Below, one piece after another: positions 55,356-64,000 of a stretch of DNA of 64,000 nt. Under the pieces are notes generated by a model. That model ran no database searches. It was not told the DNA's origin and saw nothing but the letters and a program-made list of their open reading frames with translations. This DNA is from Hyphomicrobium_A sp036559705 (GTDB lineage: Bacteria; Pseudomonadota; Alphaproteobacteria; Rhizobiales; Hyphomicrobiaceae): NCBI GenBank assembly GCA_036559705.1, contig DATBSP010000162.1, positions 1 to 64,000 on the forward strand, in the 5' to 3' direction. Numbering within the stretch: position 1 is the first letter of the stretch; each line of letters starts with the position of its first letter. The position numbers were made by a program, and so were the translations under genes.

Positions 55356-55366
55356 TATGAGCCTGG

Positions 55367-55852
55367 TCAGCCCGGGAGCTTGATCCGTCGCTCAGGCGGC
55401 GACTGAACGATGACTACATCATCGCCAGTCGCGACCCGGCCGCCTTCCAGCACCTTGCACGTGACACCACCGCGCCACTCCGGATGCAGCGCCTTGCGCA
55501 ATCCGACGCGCGCCTCATCCATGCGCGCACACGGCGTCGTCGGGTAGGTCACCTCTAGAAGCACGGGACCAATGCGCAGCGTGGCACCAATGGCGCGCGG
55601 CAGACGGACCCCCTCGACGAAAAGGTTGGCACGCCGCGCCGTCCAGTCGAGCGCACCCACCTCGCCACCGAGGTCGGCGAACGCTGCCTCCCAGTCCTCG
55701 CGGGCAAGTATCGTCACCGCGCGGCGCTTGAACTTGACACCCTTGTGATCGCCCACAACGCCCGCGTCGAGGCTGATGTCGATGCTATCGACCGTCTGCA
55801 TCGGCGCTCGCCGCTCGGGGCGCCAGGCAATGCCGATCAGCCGCCCGCTCAT
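55367..55852 (-). CDS. MOSC-domain protein
   Basis: The 161-residue protein is a stand-alone MOSC domain: LIGIAWRPERRAPMQTVDS, AVTILAREDWEAA, NLFVEGVRLPRAIGATLRIG and TTPCARMDEA. The Cys in TPCARM is the conserved MOSC residue. Related domains bind sulfurated molybdenum cofactor or act with pyridoxal-type sulfurtransferases. Its ATG overlaps the NnrU stop by 4 bp, so both are translated together. Confidence 0.92.
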   Translation of the reverse strand: MSGRLIGIAWRPERRAPMQTVDSIDISLDAGVVGDHKGVKFKRRAVTILAREDWEAAFADLGGEVGALDWTARRANLFVEGVRLPRAIGATLRIGPVLLEVTYPTTPCARMDEARVGLRKALHPEWRGGVTCKVLEGGRVATGDDVVIVQSPPERRIKLPG

Positions 55853-56430
55853 GCCAGCGGTGAGACGCCGATAACGAGCTGGTGCAAGTAAAGCACGATG
55901 GCGGCGTAGAGCGCCGTCCCCAGCGCGACCACGATCACGTCGTTGATCCATGGGCCGCCGCCCTTGCCGAGCGGCCCGAGATCGCCGCGCCGCTTCACCG
56001 AGATGCGGTCGTAGACGGCGAAGGCGAGGAAGCTGCCGAACAACACGAGCGAGGCGAGATCGCCGTTGGCCAGGAGATGCGCCAGCGCCCAAGTCTTGAT
56101 GGCGATCAGCATCGGATGCTTGAGCATGACGTGGATGTGCGAGGGCACATACGTCGCGACCAGCGCGATCATCGCCGGCAGCATCAGTGCCAGCGCCAGG
56201 TGCCGCGTCCAGATCGGCGGATCCCACAGGATCGGATTTTTGCCCGGGTGAAGCTGCAGCTTGTAGAAGCCGAGCACGATCAGCGCCAAGCCGATCAATG
56301 ACACTACCGAGAAGATGATCTTGTAGCCGTTGCCACCGAATCGAGCGACCAGACCATTCTTCAACTCAACGTTGGCCGGCACCAAGTGGATCGCGAAAAA
56401 CAGCACGAGGCCAATCACCATCACCAGCAC
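55849..56430 (-). CDS. nnrU: NnrU-family membrane protein
   Basis: The 193-residue inner-membrane protein has about five hydrophobic segments and the family motifs FFAIHLVPAN, PAMIALVATYVPSHIHVMLKHP and WALAHLLANGDLAS. NnrU genes are often linked to nitric oxide reduction, but the family is also present in non-denitrifiers, where heme-related roles have been suggested. No denitrification genes are in the window. GGGGAGGG precedes the ATG. Confidence 0.92.
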   Translation of the reverse strand: MLVMVIGLVLFFAIHLVPANVELKNGLVARFGGNGYKIIFSVVSLIGLALIVLGFYKLQLHPGKNPILWDPPIWTRHLALALMLPAMIALVATYVPSHIHVMLKHPMLIAIKTWALAHLLANGDLASLVLFGSFLAFAVYDRISVKRRGDLGPLGKGGGPWINDVIVVALGTALYAAIVLYLHQLVIGVSPLA

Positions 56431-56593
56431 GTTTGCGCCCTCCCCAGGAAATTTGTTCCGCGCCGGCGAATCGTTGCCACGCTACGGCCATCTCGCTAGG
56501 CTTTTTTAGAGTTTGAGCGCTTCGGCCGCTAGTCTGCCGTGCCGCCCGAATGGTCGCGGGGACCATTACCTTCGTGCTTGTTCGAGGTAAATC

Positions 56594-57130
56594 ATGCAAG
56601 CTTCCCGCGTTTCCGTGCGTAGTCAGCCCCACACTCCCCAATTGCGTCGTCCAGTTCGTCCCCAGTCGCCCAATGCGTTCGATGTCTTTCACTTCGAGGG
56701 AGAACTGCCGATGGCCGCTCGCGCCCAGGTAAAGCCTGACTTCGACGGTCCCGAGGATCGCCAGCTCGCCGACGACATCGCGCGCGTCATGCAGCACCGG
56801 CCGTTGATGAGCCGCCTGGCACGCGTCGAGACCGTGCACGGCGACGCCGCCGCCGTCGTTGCAAAGTCGGCGACGCGCCTTGCACCCCTGCCGTCGGCGC
56901 CGGCCCCCGCCGAGACATCGCCGCCGCCCCTGCAAGCCGATCCGCGCTCGCTCGAGGAAGTGATCGACGACCTCGACCATGTCGCCTCGCCGCCGCCCAG
57001 CGCCGCATGGCTCGACAACGCGCGGCGCGAACACCGCCACGAGCGCACGCGCAATGCTATGGCGTGGGTGACGACGCTAGGCATCGCCGGCACCATCGTC
57101 GCCTTCGCCTTCCTGCTGCTGCGCACCTAA
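56594..57130 (+). CDS. Tail-anchored protein of unknown function
   Basis: The 178-residue protein has a disordered Arg/Pro-rich N-terminus, a middle part rich in Ala and Pro with EDRQLADDIARVMQHRPLMSR, and a C-terminal transmembrane helix at about 157-176 (WVTTLGIAGTIVAFAFLLL). No family recognised. GAGG before the ATG at 56594 supports it. It is divergent from nnrU and convergent with the PRMT-like gene. Confidence 0.65.
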   Translation: MQASRVSVRSQPHTPQLRRPVRPQSPNAFDVFHFEGELPMAARAQVKPDFDGPEDRQLADDIARVMQHRPLMSRLARVETVHGDAAAVVAKSATRLAPLPSAPAPAETSPPPLQADPRSLEEVIDDLDHVASPPPSAAWLDNARREHRHERTRNAMAWVTTLGIAGTIVAFAFLLLRT

Positions 57131-57146
57131 GCGTTCAAACTCCCGC

Positions 57147-58067
57147 CTACGGCAGGAACCCCTTATCGAGGTTGAGCGACTGGCGGCCCACCTCGCGGCC
57201 CTTGGCATCGCTGTGCGTCGCGACCCAGGCAACGTGCGTCCCCCCCTTCATCGACGTGCGTGAGCGCAAGGCGATGCCGACCGTTTCACCGGCCTTGGCC
57301 GCGATCGGCGACAGCAGCGGAAAATAGAGTTGCTCCCAGTGTGTACGCGGTGCACCTGGCGCCGTCGACAGCGTGATGCCGCGCGCCAGCTCGGCGCTCC
57401 ACCACGCCGCGAAGCCATGGATCGTCGTTGCCGCCTTCAGCTTCCAGCCCGCCTCGCCCTTACGGCTCGAGCGGCTGTCGCTGCCGAGGTCGATGGCATC
57501 CCAAGCTCTGCCTTCGAGCAGCTCCTTCCCTGACAGCGTGCGCACGTAGATGTTGTTGAGGCTCATCGTCTTGGCGATGGAGAGATCGAAACCGGTCGCA
57601 TCCCAGGCGGCGAACTCGCGATGCAGGCGGTCGCTGACGACCGGCGCCACGAACTGCTCGAGCTTGTGCGGGATCAGCACCCCACCCGGCTTCAGGAAGC
57701 GCTTTCGCGCATCGGCCAGCGTCTCGACGATGTGCTCCTCGAGGGCGTAGTTGCCGAGCGTTTCGGAGACGACGACATCAACCATCGGTGGATCGACCAT
57801 ATCGGTCGAATGGCAGGGGAATAGGTGACAGTTGCGCGCCCCGTTGGCCTTCAGAACCTTGGCGGCGACGCCCGCCACCTCGGCCGCCTCGTAGAGAAAC
57901 ACTTCGCGCGCGCCGAGTTTCGCCGCCATCAGCGCCAAGAGCCCGGTTCCGGTACCGATGTCAGCGACCGTCGTGACGCCCTTCATGATCACCGAGCGCA
58001 GCGCCGCCTCGAAGGCCGCGTTGCGCACACGATCGGCGATCAGCGTCCGATGATATTCGATGCGCAT
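57147..58067 (-). CDS. PRMT-like (protein arginine methyltransferase-type) SAM methyltransferase
   Basis: The 306-residue enzyme follows the eukaryotic PRMT plan. RVRNAAFEAAL near the N-terminus matches the helix preceding motif I; VADIGTGTGLLALMAAKLGA binds SAM. SETLGNYALEEHI places Glu102 and Glu111 in the positions of the double-E loop, and RTHWEQLYFPL gives the THW loop at residues 242-244 before a beta-barrel-like C-terminal part. Both elements are specific for arginine methyltransferases, so protein arginine methylation or a close variant is likely. The substrate is unknown. It lies 72 bp downstream of the SpoU-type methyltransferase gene on the same strand. Confidence 0.8.
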   Translation of the reverse strand: MRIEYHRTLIADRVRNAAFEAALRSVIMKGVTTVADIGTGTGLLALMAAKLGAREVFLYEAAEVAGVAAKVLKANGARNCHLFPCHSTDMVDPPMVDVVVSETLGNYALEEHIVETLADARKRFLKPGGVLIPHKLEQFVAPVVSDRLHREFAAWDATGFDLSIAKTMSLNNIYVRTLSGKELLEGRAWDAIDLGSDSRSSRKGEAGWKLKAATTIHGFAAWWSAELARGITLSTAPGAPRTHWEQLYFPLLSPIAAKAGETVGIALRSRTSMKGGTHVAWVATHSDAKGREVGRQSLNLDKGFLP

Positions 58068-58138
58068 CTAGTGTCCCGATTCCGAAGTTCGCCAAAGCTC
58101 GCTGGGTTCCGGCGCGAATCTCTCGATCATCACACTAG

Positions 58139-58954
58139 TCACAGGGTCAGGTGGGGTCCGCGGATCTGGTAGAGCACCAGCGCGGTGGCAACCGCCAGGT
58201 TGAGCGAGTCGAGCCTGCCGGCCATAGGAATCTTGACGAGCCGCGTGCACGCCGCGGTGAGCTGATCCGACAACCCAGGCCCTTCGCTGCCCATGAGTAG
58301 CAGCGTTGGCGCGCGGTACTTGGCCTTGCGGAAGTCCTCATCCACATCGAGGTGCGTGCCGACGATGTCGCCCTGAAAGTTCTTCGTCCAGCCGATAAAA
58401 GCCTCGCGCGTCGTGCGCACCAGCGGCACGGCGAACACCGAGCCCATCGTGGCGCGCACGCATTCGTGTGAATAGGGATCGCAGCTCGATCCGATGAGCA
58501 TGATGCCCGCGGCGCCGACCGCGTCGGCGGTGCGAATGATGGTGCCGAGGTTACCGGGGTCGCGCACCTCCTCCAGCGCCAGCCAGACTGCATCGCGCGC
58601 CACTCGTGCCGCCGGCCGCGGATCGACCCAGCGCTGCTTGAAAACGCCGAGCATGCTTTGCGGATTGTCCTTCGAGGCGAGCTTGCCAAGCACGGCTTCC
58701 GAGACTTCGAGGCATTCGACGCCCGCGCCCAATGCCCAGGCCACAAGCCCCTGCGCAATACCGCTGCTGTCGCTGCCGGCGCGGTAGACCAGTGTCTGCG
58801 GCACGAAGCCGTTGTCGCGCGCGTTAACGAGGATCGAAGTGCCCTCGGCGACGAACAAGCCGGTTTCCTTGCGCTCCTTGCGCATCTCCAAAGCGCGGAT
58901 CGCCTTGACGCGATCGTTCTGCAGGCTGGTGATGGCCTTGGGCGCCAACATCAT
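58139..58954 (-). CDS. TrmH/SpoU-family RNA 2'-O-methyltransferase
   Basis: The 271-residue protein has an N-terminal SpoU substrate-binding domain (residues 1-95) and a C-terminal SPOUT knot domain: EEVRDPGNLGTIIRTADAVGA, MGSEGPGLSD and IPMAGRLDSLNLAVATALVLY are the three SpoU motifs. It methylates ribose in rRNA or tRNA; the type resembles RlmB or TsnR, target not decidable. The start overlaps the preceding gene by 4 bp. Confidence 0.93.
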   Translation of the reverse strand: MMLAPKAITSLQNDRVKAIRALEMRKERKETGLFVAEGTSILVNARDNGFVPQTLVYRAGSDSSGIAQGLVAWALGAGVECLEVSEAVLGKLASKDNPQSMLGVFKQRWVDPRPAARVARDAVWLALEEVRDPGNLGTIIRTADAVGAAGIMLIGSSCDPYSHECVRATMGSVFAVPLVRTTREAFIGWTKNFQGDIVGTHLDVDEDFRKAKYRAPTLLLMGSEGPGLSDQLTAACTRLVKIPMAGRLDSLNLAVATALVLYQIRGPHLTL

Positions 58955-59892
58955 TGCGCGCTCCAGCGCGTATACAGCGAGGCCGGGACTGCACGGCTGC
59001 CGCCCGTCTCGCGGATGGCGAGCTCGCCCGATTGGAACGTGCCATCGCGCCCGGCGAGCACCTCACGGCAAAGCTGATCGAAGGCCAGCGACGATGCGCG
59101 GATCGCGTACACCGTCAGCACCAGCGCGGCCCCCGGCGACAACAGTGCTGCGCAATCCTTCAGCAGCGGCGGCAGGCCGGTGAACAGGTCCCACACCTCG
59201 CCGTCGGGACCGCGCCCGAACTTCGGCGGATCGACGAGGATGACGTCGTACGTCTTGCCGCGCCGCACCTCGCGTGCCACGAACTTCGCAGCATCGTCGA
59301 GCATCCAACGGATCGGGGCGGTGCCCAAATCGGAAGCCGCTTGGTTCTCTTTCGCCCAGGCGATCGCCTTCTTCGAGGCGTCGACGTGAGTGACGTGTGC
59401 GCCGGCCACGGCGGCAATGAGCGAGGCCGCACCCGTGTAGGCGAACAGGTTCAAAACGCGCGGCGGCTCGGCACGCTTCTCGGCCAGTCGCGCCAACATC
59501 CACTCCCAGTGCGGCATCTGCTCGGGGAAGAGACCCATGTGACGGAAACTCGCCAGGCGGCACAGCATCGTCGCCGCGCCGACCTTCACCGGCCAGACCT
59601 CCGGCACCGGCTTGTCGATGCGCCAACGACCCTTGTCCTCCTCGTCGTCGCCCGAGAATACCGCGTGCGCATGCCGCCACTCGCGCTCAGGTGCACCTGG
59701 CGTCCACAGCGCCTGCGGCTCGGGCCGGTCAACGACAATTGGGCCGAAGCGCTCGAGCTTGCGTCCGCCACCGCTATCGAGCAGTGCATAGTCGGGGAAC
59801 CCTGCCGTCTCGATGAGTTGCAGCCGCGCGCCATCCTGCACCGCAGCCACGCCGCGTGCGTTGTCCCGGCGTCTTTGGTTTTCCTGCGCCAT
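58951..59892 (-). CDS. Class I SAM-dependent rRNA methyltransferase (RlmI-like)
   Basis: The 313-residue enzyme has a Rossmann SAM domain: VLNLFAYTGAASLIAAVAGA, THVDASKKAIAWAKENQ and the catalytic stretch YDVILVDPPKFGRGPDG. This DPPKFGRG motif is shared with 23S rRNA cytosine methyltransferases such as RlmI and RlmL. Its 3' end overlaps the SpoU-type gene by 4 bp (ATGA), so the two RNA methyltransferases and probably the PRMT-like enzyme form one operon. The Met at 59892 is preferred over 59916. Confidence 0.9.
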   Translation of the reverse strand: MAQENQRRRDNARGVAAVQDGARLQLIETAGFPDYALLDSGGGRKLERFGPIVVDRPEPQALWTPGAPEREWRHAHAVFSGDDEEDKGRWRIDKPVPEVWPVKVGAATMLCRLASFRHMGLFPEQMPHWEWMLARLAEKRAEPPRVLNLFAYTGAASLIAAVAGAHVTHVDASKKAIAWAKENQAASDLGTAPIRWMLDDAAKFVAREVRRGKTYDVILVDPPKFGRGPDGEVWDLFTGLPPLLKDCAALLSPGAALVLTVYAIRASSLAFDQLCREVLAGRDGTFQSGELAIRETGGSRAVPASLYTRWSAQ

Positions 59893-60395
59893 GCGCAACG
59901 TCTTGGCGCATCGCATGGCCGCTGCAAAGCCCTTTCGCGCGGTTTGGCGGCGCTCTTCACGTGCCCGTCAGGTTTCGGACCGCACAACAAGTGCGCGTTA
60001 AGTCTTTAAGGCGCGGGCGGCGACGGAATATTTGCCACTCATCGTTATGCTGGCGTGGCCATCGGAGCTCCGGCTCCCCTCCGGCCGCAAGCATCGGGTT
60101 CAGCGTATTCGCGGTGACACCGCAGCGCTGAACCCTTCGCGTATTTTCCCTCTTCATCGCAGCCGAAGGTGCGCGGATCGACGCAGGAAACGTGTCACGC
60201 GCGCTGCTGTGAAAACCGTTGCGCTCTCGGAAGTTCCTCTCACGCCCGTGCGATGCGGGCTCTTACAATATTTCTAATATAGCGCAATGCGCATGGCTTG
60301 GCCCGATTTGCGTCCGCGGCCAAGCAACGGATCACGGGTGCTCGCGCGTTGATAGGCCGTGCCGCCGTAGCGGACACCAACACGGGAGATAAAGC
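59893..60395. other. 503-bp intergenic region without a recognised gene
   Basis: The gap lies between the divergent methyltransferase operon and the DUF2541-like gene. It contains one copy of the GGTGACACCGCAGCG repeat and an AT-rich patch (TACAATATTTCTAATATAG near 60265) that could be a promoter for the downstream gene. Open frames give no family-like peptide. Confidence 0.4.
60113..60127 (+). repeat. Direct repeat GGTGACACCGCAGCG, copy 1
   Basis: A 15-bp sequence repeated identically at 60846-60860; the two copies flank the DUF2541-like gene. Confidence 0.6.
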
Positions 60396-60818
60396 ATGAG
60401 CTTCAAGTACGCTTCGATGCTGATCGGCGCTGTCGCCTTTGCCGGCATTGCCTCGCAAACAGCCGTCGCGCAAAATCGCGACCGCGGACACGACCACTGG
60501 GAGCAGCTCGGCTGCCAGAAGGTCGGCTTCCTCGTCGATCGCGACGTCATCAAAGTCGGCCGACGCGAAGGCACCTTCAAGGCCATCCGCCTCGAAGTGT
60601 CGGGCAACGCCGTCTACATGAACGACCTCAAGGTCGTTTACGGCAACGGCAATCCCGACGACATCAACGTTCGCTCTGAGATCCGCGACGGTGGACAGAC
60701 GCGGCCGCTCGACCTCAAGGGACGCGGCGAGCGCGCCATCGACCGCATAGAGATGACTTACCGAGCCAAGCCCAACTTCAAGGGCTCTGCAAAAGTGTGC
60801 GTCTCCGGCCTGAGCTAG
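60396..60818 (+). CDS. Secreted DUF2541-like protein
   Basis: The 140-residue precursor has a signal peptide (LIGAVAFAGIASQTAVAQ) and a beta-rich mature part: LGCQKVGFLVDRDVIKVG, GTFKAIRLEVSGNAVYMNDL, VVYGNGNPDDINVRSEIRDG and RAIDRIEMTYRAKPN. This series fits the DUF2541 family (E. coli YaaI) as I remember it; function unknown, periplasmic. The two Cys may form a disulfide. The gene is bracketed by a 15-bp direct repeat. Confidence 0.8.
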   Translation: MSFKYASMLIGAVAFAGIASQTAVAQNRDRGHDHWEQLGCQKVGFLVDRDVIKVGRREGTFKAIRLEVSGNAVYMNDLKVVYGNGNPDDINVRSEIRDGGQTRPLDLKGRGERAIDRIEMTYRAKPNFKGSAKVCVSGLS

Positions 60819-60845
60819 GGGCACCTCGCGGTCCAGCTAAGTGGG

Positions 60846-60860
60846 GGTGACACCGCAGCG
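60846..60860 (+). repeat. Direct repeat GGTGACACCGCAGCG, copy 2
   Basis: Identical to 60113-60127, 733 bp apart, just after the stop of the DUF2541-like gene. Confidence 0.6.
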
Positions 60861-60887
60861 TTGGACCGCTCTTCTTCCCGCGATCCG

Positions 60888-62019
60888 CTAGTCCAGATCG
60901 GCCACTTCGACCGGGCCACCGCCCTTGATGCGCTGTGCCAGCGCGCTCTCGATGAACGGATCGATCTCGCCGTCGAGAACAGCCGATGGATTGGTACTCT
61001 GCGTGCCGGTGCGCAGGTCTTTCACCAGCTGGTACGGTTGCAGCACGTAGGAGCGGATCTGGTGGCCCCAGCCGATCTCTTTCTTGCTCGCCGCCTCGGC
61101 GTTGGCCTTGTCCTCGCGCTTCTTCAATTCGAGCTCGTAGAGGCGCGCCTTCAGCATCGACCAGGCGATCGCCCTATTCTTGATCTGCGAGCGCTCCTGC
61201 TGGCTCGCCACCGCGATGCCGGTAGGCAGATGCGTGATGCGCACGGCAGAATCCGTCGTGTTGACGTGCTGGCCGCCGGCACCGGAAGAGCGATAGGTGT
61301 CGATGCGGCACTCGCTCTCGTTGATCTGAATGTCGATGTCGTCATCGACGACCGGGTAAACCCACACCGAGGCGAAGCTCGTGTGGCGGCGCGCGTTGGC
61401 GTCATAGGGTGAGATGCGCACCAGGCGATGCACGCCCGATTCCGTCTTCAGCCAGCCGTACGCATCCTCGCCCTTGATCTCGATGGTGACCGATTTGATG
61501 CCTGCTTCTTCGCCGGCGCTTTCTTCCAGCGTCGCCACCTTGTAGCCGCGCTGCTCCGCCCAGCGCATGTACATGCGCGCCAGCATCGAGGCCCAGTCCT
61601 GACTTTCAGTGCCGCCGGCACCCGCATGCACTTCGAGATAAGTGTCGTTGCCGTCGGCTTCGCCCGACAGCAGCGCCTCGACGCTGCGCCGCTGCGCCTC
61701 CTCGTCGAGCTTCTTGAGCATGGCTTCGCCTTCGGCGATCGAGGCGTCGTCGTTATGATCTTCGCCGAGCTCGATGAGTGTCACGCCGTCCTCGAGGCCT
61801 CGCTCCAGATCACGATAGGCGTTGATCGAGCGCTCGAGCTGCTGACGCTGGCGCATGACCTTCTGCGCCGCTTTGGAGTTATTCCAGAGGCTCGGATCCT
61901 CCGCGCGCTTGTTCAGCTCGGCAAGTCGTTGCTGGGCGGTATCCCAGTCAAAGATGCCTCCGCAGGAGGCCGAGGGCCTCCTTGATGGATTCGACGAGCT
62001 TTTGCGGTTCGGCACGCAT
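60888..62019 (-). CDS. prfB: Peptide chain release factor 2 (programmed +1 frameshift)
   Basis: RF2 ends translation at UGA and UAA codons. The gene is in two frames: 23 codons from ATG at 62019 (MRAEPQKLVESIKEALGLLR) end at TGA 61950-61948. A +1 shift at CTT-TGA-C then continues as DWDTAQQRLAELNKR to the stop at 60888, giving about 376 residues. The catalytic GGQ loop is in SSGAGGQHVNTTDSAV and the stop-reading motif is SPY in VRISPYDANARRHTSF. The product regulates its own level because scarce RF2 favours the shift. The PBP1A gene ends 117 bp upstream on the same strand. Confidence 0.96.
61947..61961 (-). promoter_or_regulatory. RF2 programmed +1 frameshift site
   Basis: On the minus strand GGAGG (61961-61957), three bases, then CTT TGA C. 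The internal Shine-Dalgarno, its 3-nt spacing and the slippery CTT plus UGA match the classic prfB site. Confidence 0.95.
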
Positions 62020-62136
62020 CGTTGCCTCCGGTGCGGAGCAATTTCAGGATGTGCGGAGTGATATAATGGCCGCGCGGGCGGCTGTAAACGCGAAGGCGCG
62101 CGCAGGCGGCACATCCACAGCGTCAGCCGTTCGGCC

Positions 62137-64000
62137 TCACCACAGGCCCCCGCGGCCGGAGCCGTACGGGGGGCTCTGGCGCGGTGGCGGGTGGTAGTAA
62201 TCGTCAGCTGAGCTTTCGTCGTCGCGACCCGGCATGGCGCCGGTGCCCTGATCCGTGAAACCGATCACCGAGTAGGCGTCGTCCGGCTCTTCGCCCGGCT
62301 TGAACGCTTCCATGATGCTCTGCGGATCTTCCTCGCCCGCGCGCAGGCCTGTGCGCAGGTTGACACGTGCCAGCTTGACACCCGACGGGATGCGGAACGG
62401 GGCGGCCGGCTGATCGGCAAGCGCTTCCTTGATGAAGCTGCCGAAGACCGGAGCCGCAATCTTGCCGCCGGTATTGCCCTTGCCCATCGCCGTCGGCGTG
62501 TCGTAGCCGATGAACACGCCCACCACCATGTCGGGTGAATAGCCGATGAACCAGGCGTCCTTTTCCTCATTCGTCGTGCCGGTCTTGCCGGCGAGCGGAC
62601 GCTCGAGCGCCTTGAGCGAAGTCGCGGTGCCGCGCTGGATGACGCCTTCCAGCATGGAGGTCATCTGATAGGCGGTGTGCGGGTCCATGATCTGCACCCG
62701 GTCGTCGGGGATCTCCGGCTCTTCCTGGCCGTTCCACGTCTCGACCTTGCACCCCTCGCATACGCGCTGGTCGTGCCGCCACACGGTGCGCCCCCAGCGG
62801 TCCTGAATGCGGTCGATTAGCGTGGCGCGCACCTGGTGGCCGCCATTGGCGATGGAGCAGTAGCCGGTAGCCACGCGCAGCAGAGTTGATTCACCGGCAC
62901 CCAGCGACATAGACAGCACCGGCAGCAGGTCATCGTAGATGCCGAAGCGCTTGGCGTAGTCCGTGATGATCGGCATGCCGAGATCTTGCGCGAGGCGCAC
63001 CGTCATCTGGTTGCGCGAATGCTCGATGCCGAAGCGCAGCGTCGACGGTCCGGCCGAATGTTCCTTCTCGTAGTTCTCGGGCTTCCAGATATTCTGGCCG
63101 GGGCCCTGCTCGATCTCGATCGGCGCATCGAGAATGATCGACGTCGGCTTGTAGCCGTTGTCGAGAGCGGCCGCGTAGACAAACGGCTTGAACGACGAGC
63201 CGGGCTGGCGCTTGGCCTGGATGGCACGGTCGAACTGGCTCATGGCGAATGAGAAGCCGCCAACGACGGCGAGCACGCGACCCGTGTTGGGGTCGAGCGC
63301 GACGATGCCGCCACCCACCTCGGGAATCTGCATCAGCGACCAGACGCCGCCGACGTTGCTAGCCTCCTTCGGCGCCACGTAGATGACATCTCCCGGCGAG
63401 ATGACATCACTCATCGCCTTGGGTGCTACCTTCTTGCTAGCCGACTTCGCCCACTTCACTTCATCGAAAGTGATCTCGACCGCTTCGCGCTTGCCGACCA
63501 GAGAGCCGTCCTGCTGCTTCTCGGGCCGCAACCCAATTACTGCTTTGGCAGGTTCCGTATTGAGCACCACCCCGAGCCGCCACGGCTGAATGTCGGGCGG
63601 CCTTTCAACGGCGTCGAGTGCTTTGCCCCAATCGCCTGTGACGTCGAGCTTCGTTACCGGGCCGCGCCAGCCCTTGGTGCGATCGAACTGCACCAAACCG
63701 TCCATGAGCGAGCGGCGGGCCGCCTGCTGTAACCGCGGATCGAGCGTCGTGCGCACCGACAGGCCGCCGTTGTAGAGCTTGTCCTCACCGAACTGCGACA
63801 GCAGCGTGCGCCGCACTTCCTCGGCGAAGAAGTCGGCGGCGAAGATATGCGCGCCGGTCTGGCGGAGGTTGACGCCGAGCGGTTTCGCCTTCGCAGCCGC
63901 GGCTTCCTCGCTCGAGATATAGCCGTTCTCCTGCATCTGGCCGATGATCCAGTCGCGCCGGATCAGGGCCTGCTTCTCGCGCCGGAACGGATGATAGTTG
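62137..64000 (-). CDS. mrcA: Penicillin-binding protein 1A, C-terminal part (gene continues past the window)
   Basis: The visible 620 residues cover the end of the glycosyltransferase domain and the whole transpeptidase of a bifunctional class A PBP, the enzyme that polymerises and cross-links peptidoglycan. The transpeptidase motifs are SSFK in KRQPGSSFKPFVYAAAL, SRN in EHSRNQMTVRLA and KTG in LAGKTGTTNEEKDAWFIG. An OB-like insert lies between residues about 150 and 260 of the visible part. The Pro/Gly-rich tail is disordered. The frame is open to the right edge, so the N-terminus is missing. prfB follows, as in many Hyphomicrobiales. Confidence 0.95.
   Translation of the reverse strand, partial: NYHPFRREKQALIRRDWIIGQMQENGYISSEEAAAAKAKPLGVNLRQTGAHIFAADFFAEEVRRTLLSQFGEDKLYNGGLSVRTTLDPRLQQAARRSLMDGLVQFDRTKGWRGPVTKLDVTGDWGKALDAVERPPDIQPWRLGVVLNTEPAKAVIGLRPEKQQDGSLVGKREAVEITFDEVKWAKSASKKVAPKAMSDVISPGDVIYVAPKEASNVGGVWSLMQIPEVGGGIVALDPNTGRVLAVVGGFSFAMSQFDRAIQAKRQPGSSFKPFVYAAALDNGYKPTSIILDAPIEIEQGPGQNIWKPENYEKEHSAGPSTLRFGIEHSRNQMTVRLAQDLGMPIITDYAKRFGIYDDLLPVLSMSLGAGESTLLRVATGYCSIANGGHQVRATLIDRIQDRWGRTVWRHDQRVCEGCKVETWNGQEEPEIPDDRVQIMDPHTAYQMTSMLEGVIQRGTATSLKALERPLAGKTGTTNEEKDAWFIGYSPDMVVGVFIGYDTPTAMGKGNTGGKIAAPVFGSFIKEALADQPAAPFRIPSGVKLARVNLRTGLRAGEEDPQSIMEAFKPGEEPDDAYSVIGFTDQGTGAMPGRDDESSADDYYHPPPRQSPPYGSGRGGLW

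Overview
The window looks like chromosomal DNA from a GC-rich alphaproteobacterium, most likely Hyphomicrobiales. Support comes from ChpT of the CtrA phosphorelay, a bactofilin, a DUF1134/EipA protein, a MoaD-MoaE-PgsA block, a CIRCE-controlled groESL pair, RpoH with an RpoH box, and a NAD-linked Fds-type formate dehydrogenase. Genus cannot be fixed from the sequence alone. Almost everything is ordinary core chromosome; the only clear accessory DNA is the extreme left edge. LEFT EDGE (1-600): a fragment of an MrcB-type (DUF3578) restriction-associated gene runs off the edge. It abuts the C-terminal stump of a tyrosine recombinase next to the 3' end of tRNA-Glu(CTC), the layout of a decayed genomic-island end. 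0.6-21 kb: a pseudouridine synthase, rpoH, a secreted protein with two tandem domains, a cell-wall amidase, moaE-moaD-pgsA, an extensin-like protein, a dienelactone hydrolase, uvrC, a HAD phosphatase, a degenerate EAL protein resembling TipF, an SDR, a FUSC transporter and groES-groEL. 21.5-28.8 kb: LysR regulator plus fdsG-fdsB-fdsA-fdhD-fdsD, a complete cytoplasmic formate dehydrogenase operon. With moaD, moaE and a MOSC protein it forms a molybdenum-cofactor theme. 29.4-36.7 kb: a tight three-gene operon on the minus strand. It encodes a membrane metallophosphoesterase, a GMC oxidoreductase with a Cys cluster, and a second GMC enzyme fused to an alpha/beta hydrolase whose nucleophile is Cys. 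I do not know a described function for it, and it is the best candidate for a new system. 37-48.5 kb: envelope and cell-cycle genes (bactofilin, a coiled-coil membrane protein, EipA, CysQ, ChpT, a FetAB-like ABC transporter) interspersed with small secreted proteins, three of which appear to be paralogues; then a cold-shock protein, RlmJ and HolC. 48.6-53.3 kb: yfgM-bamB-der, then panB. 53.5-64 kb: an L,D-transpeptidase with an apparently dead second domain, MOSC/NnrU, a PRMT-like methyltransferase, two RNA methyltransferases, a DUF2541-like protein, prfB with a programmed +1 frameshift, and the 3' part of a penicillin-binding protein 1A gene running off the right edge. No CRISPR array, intact insertion sequence or rRNA operon was seen.
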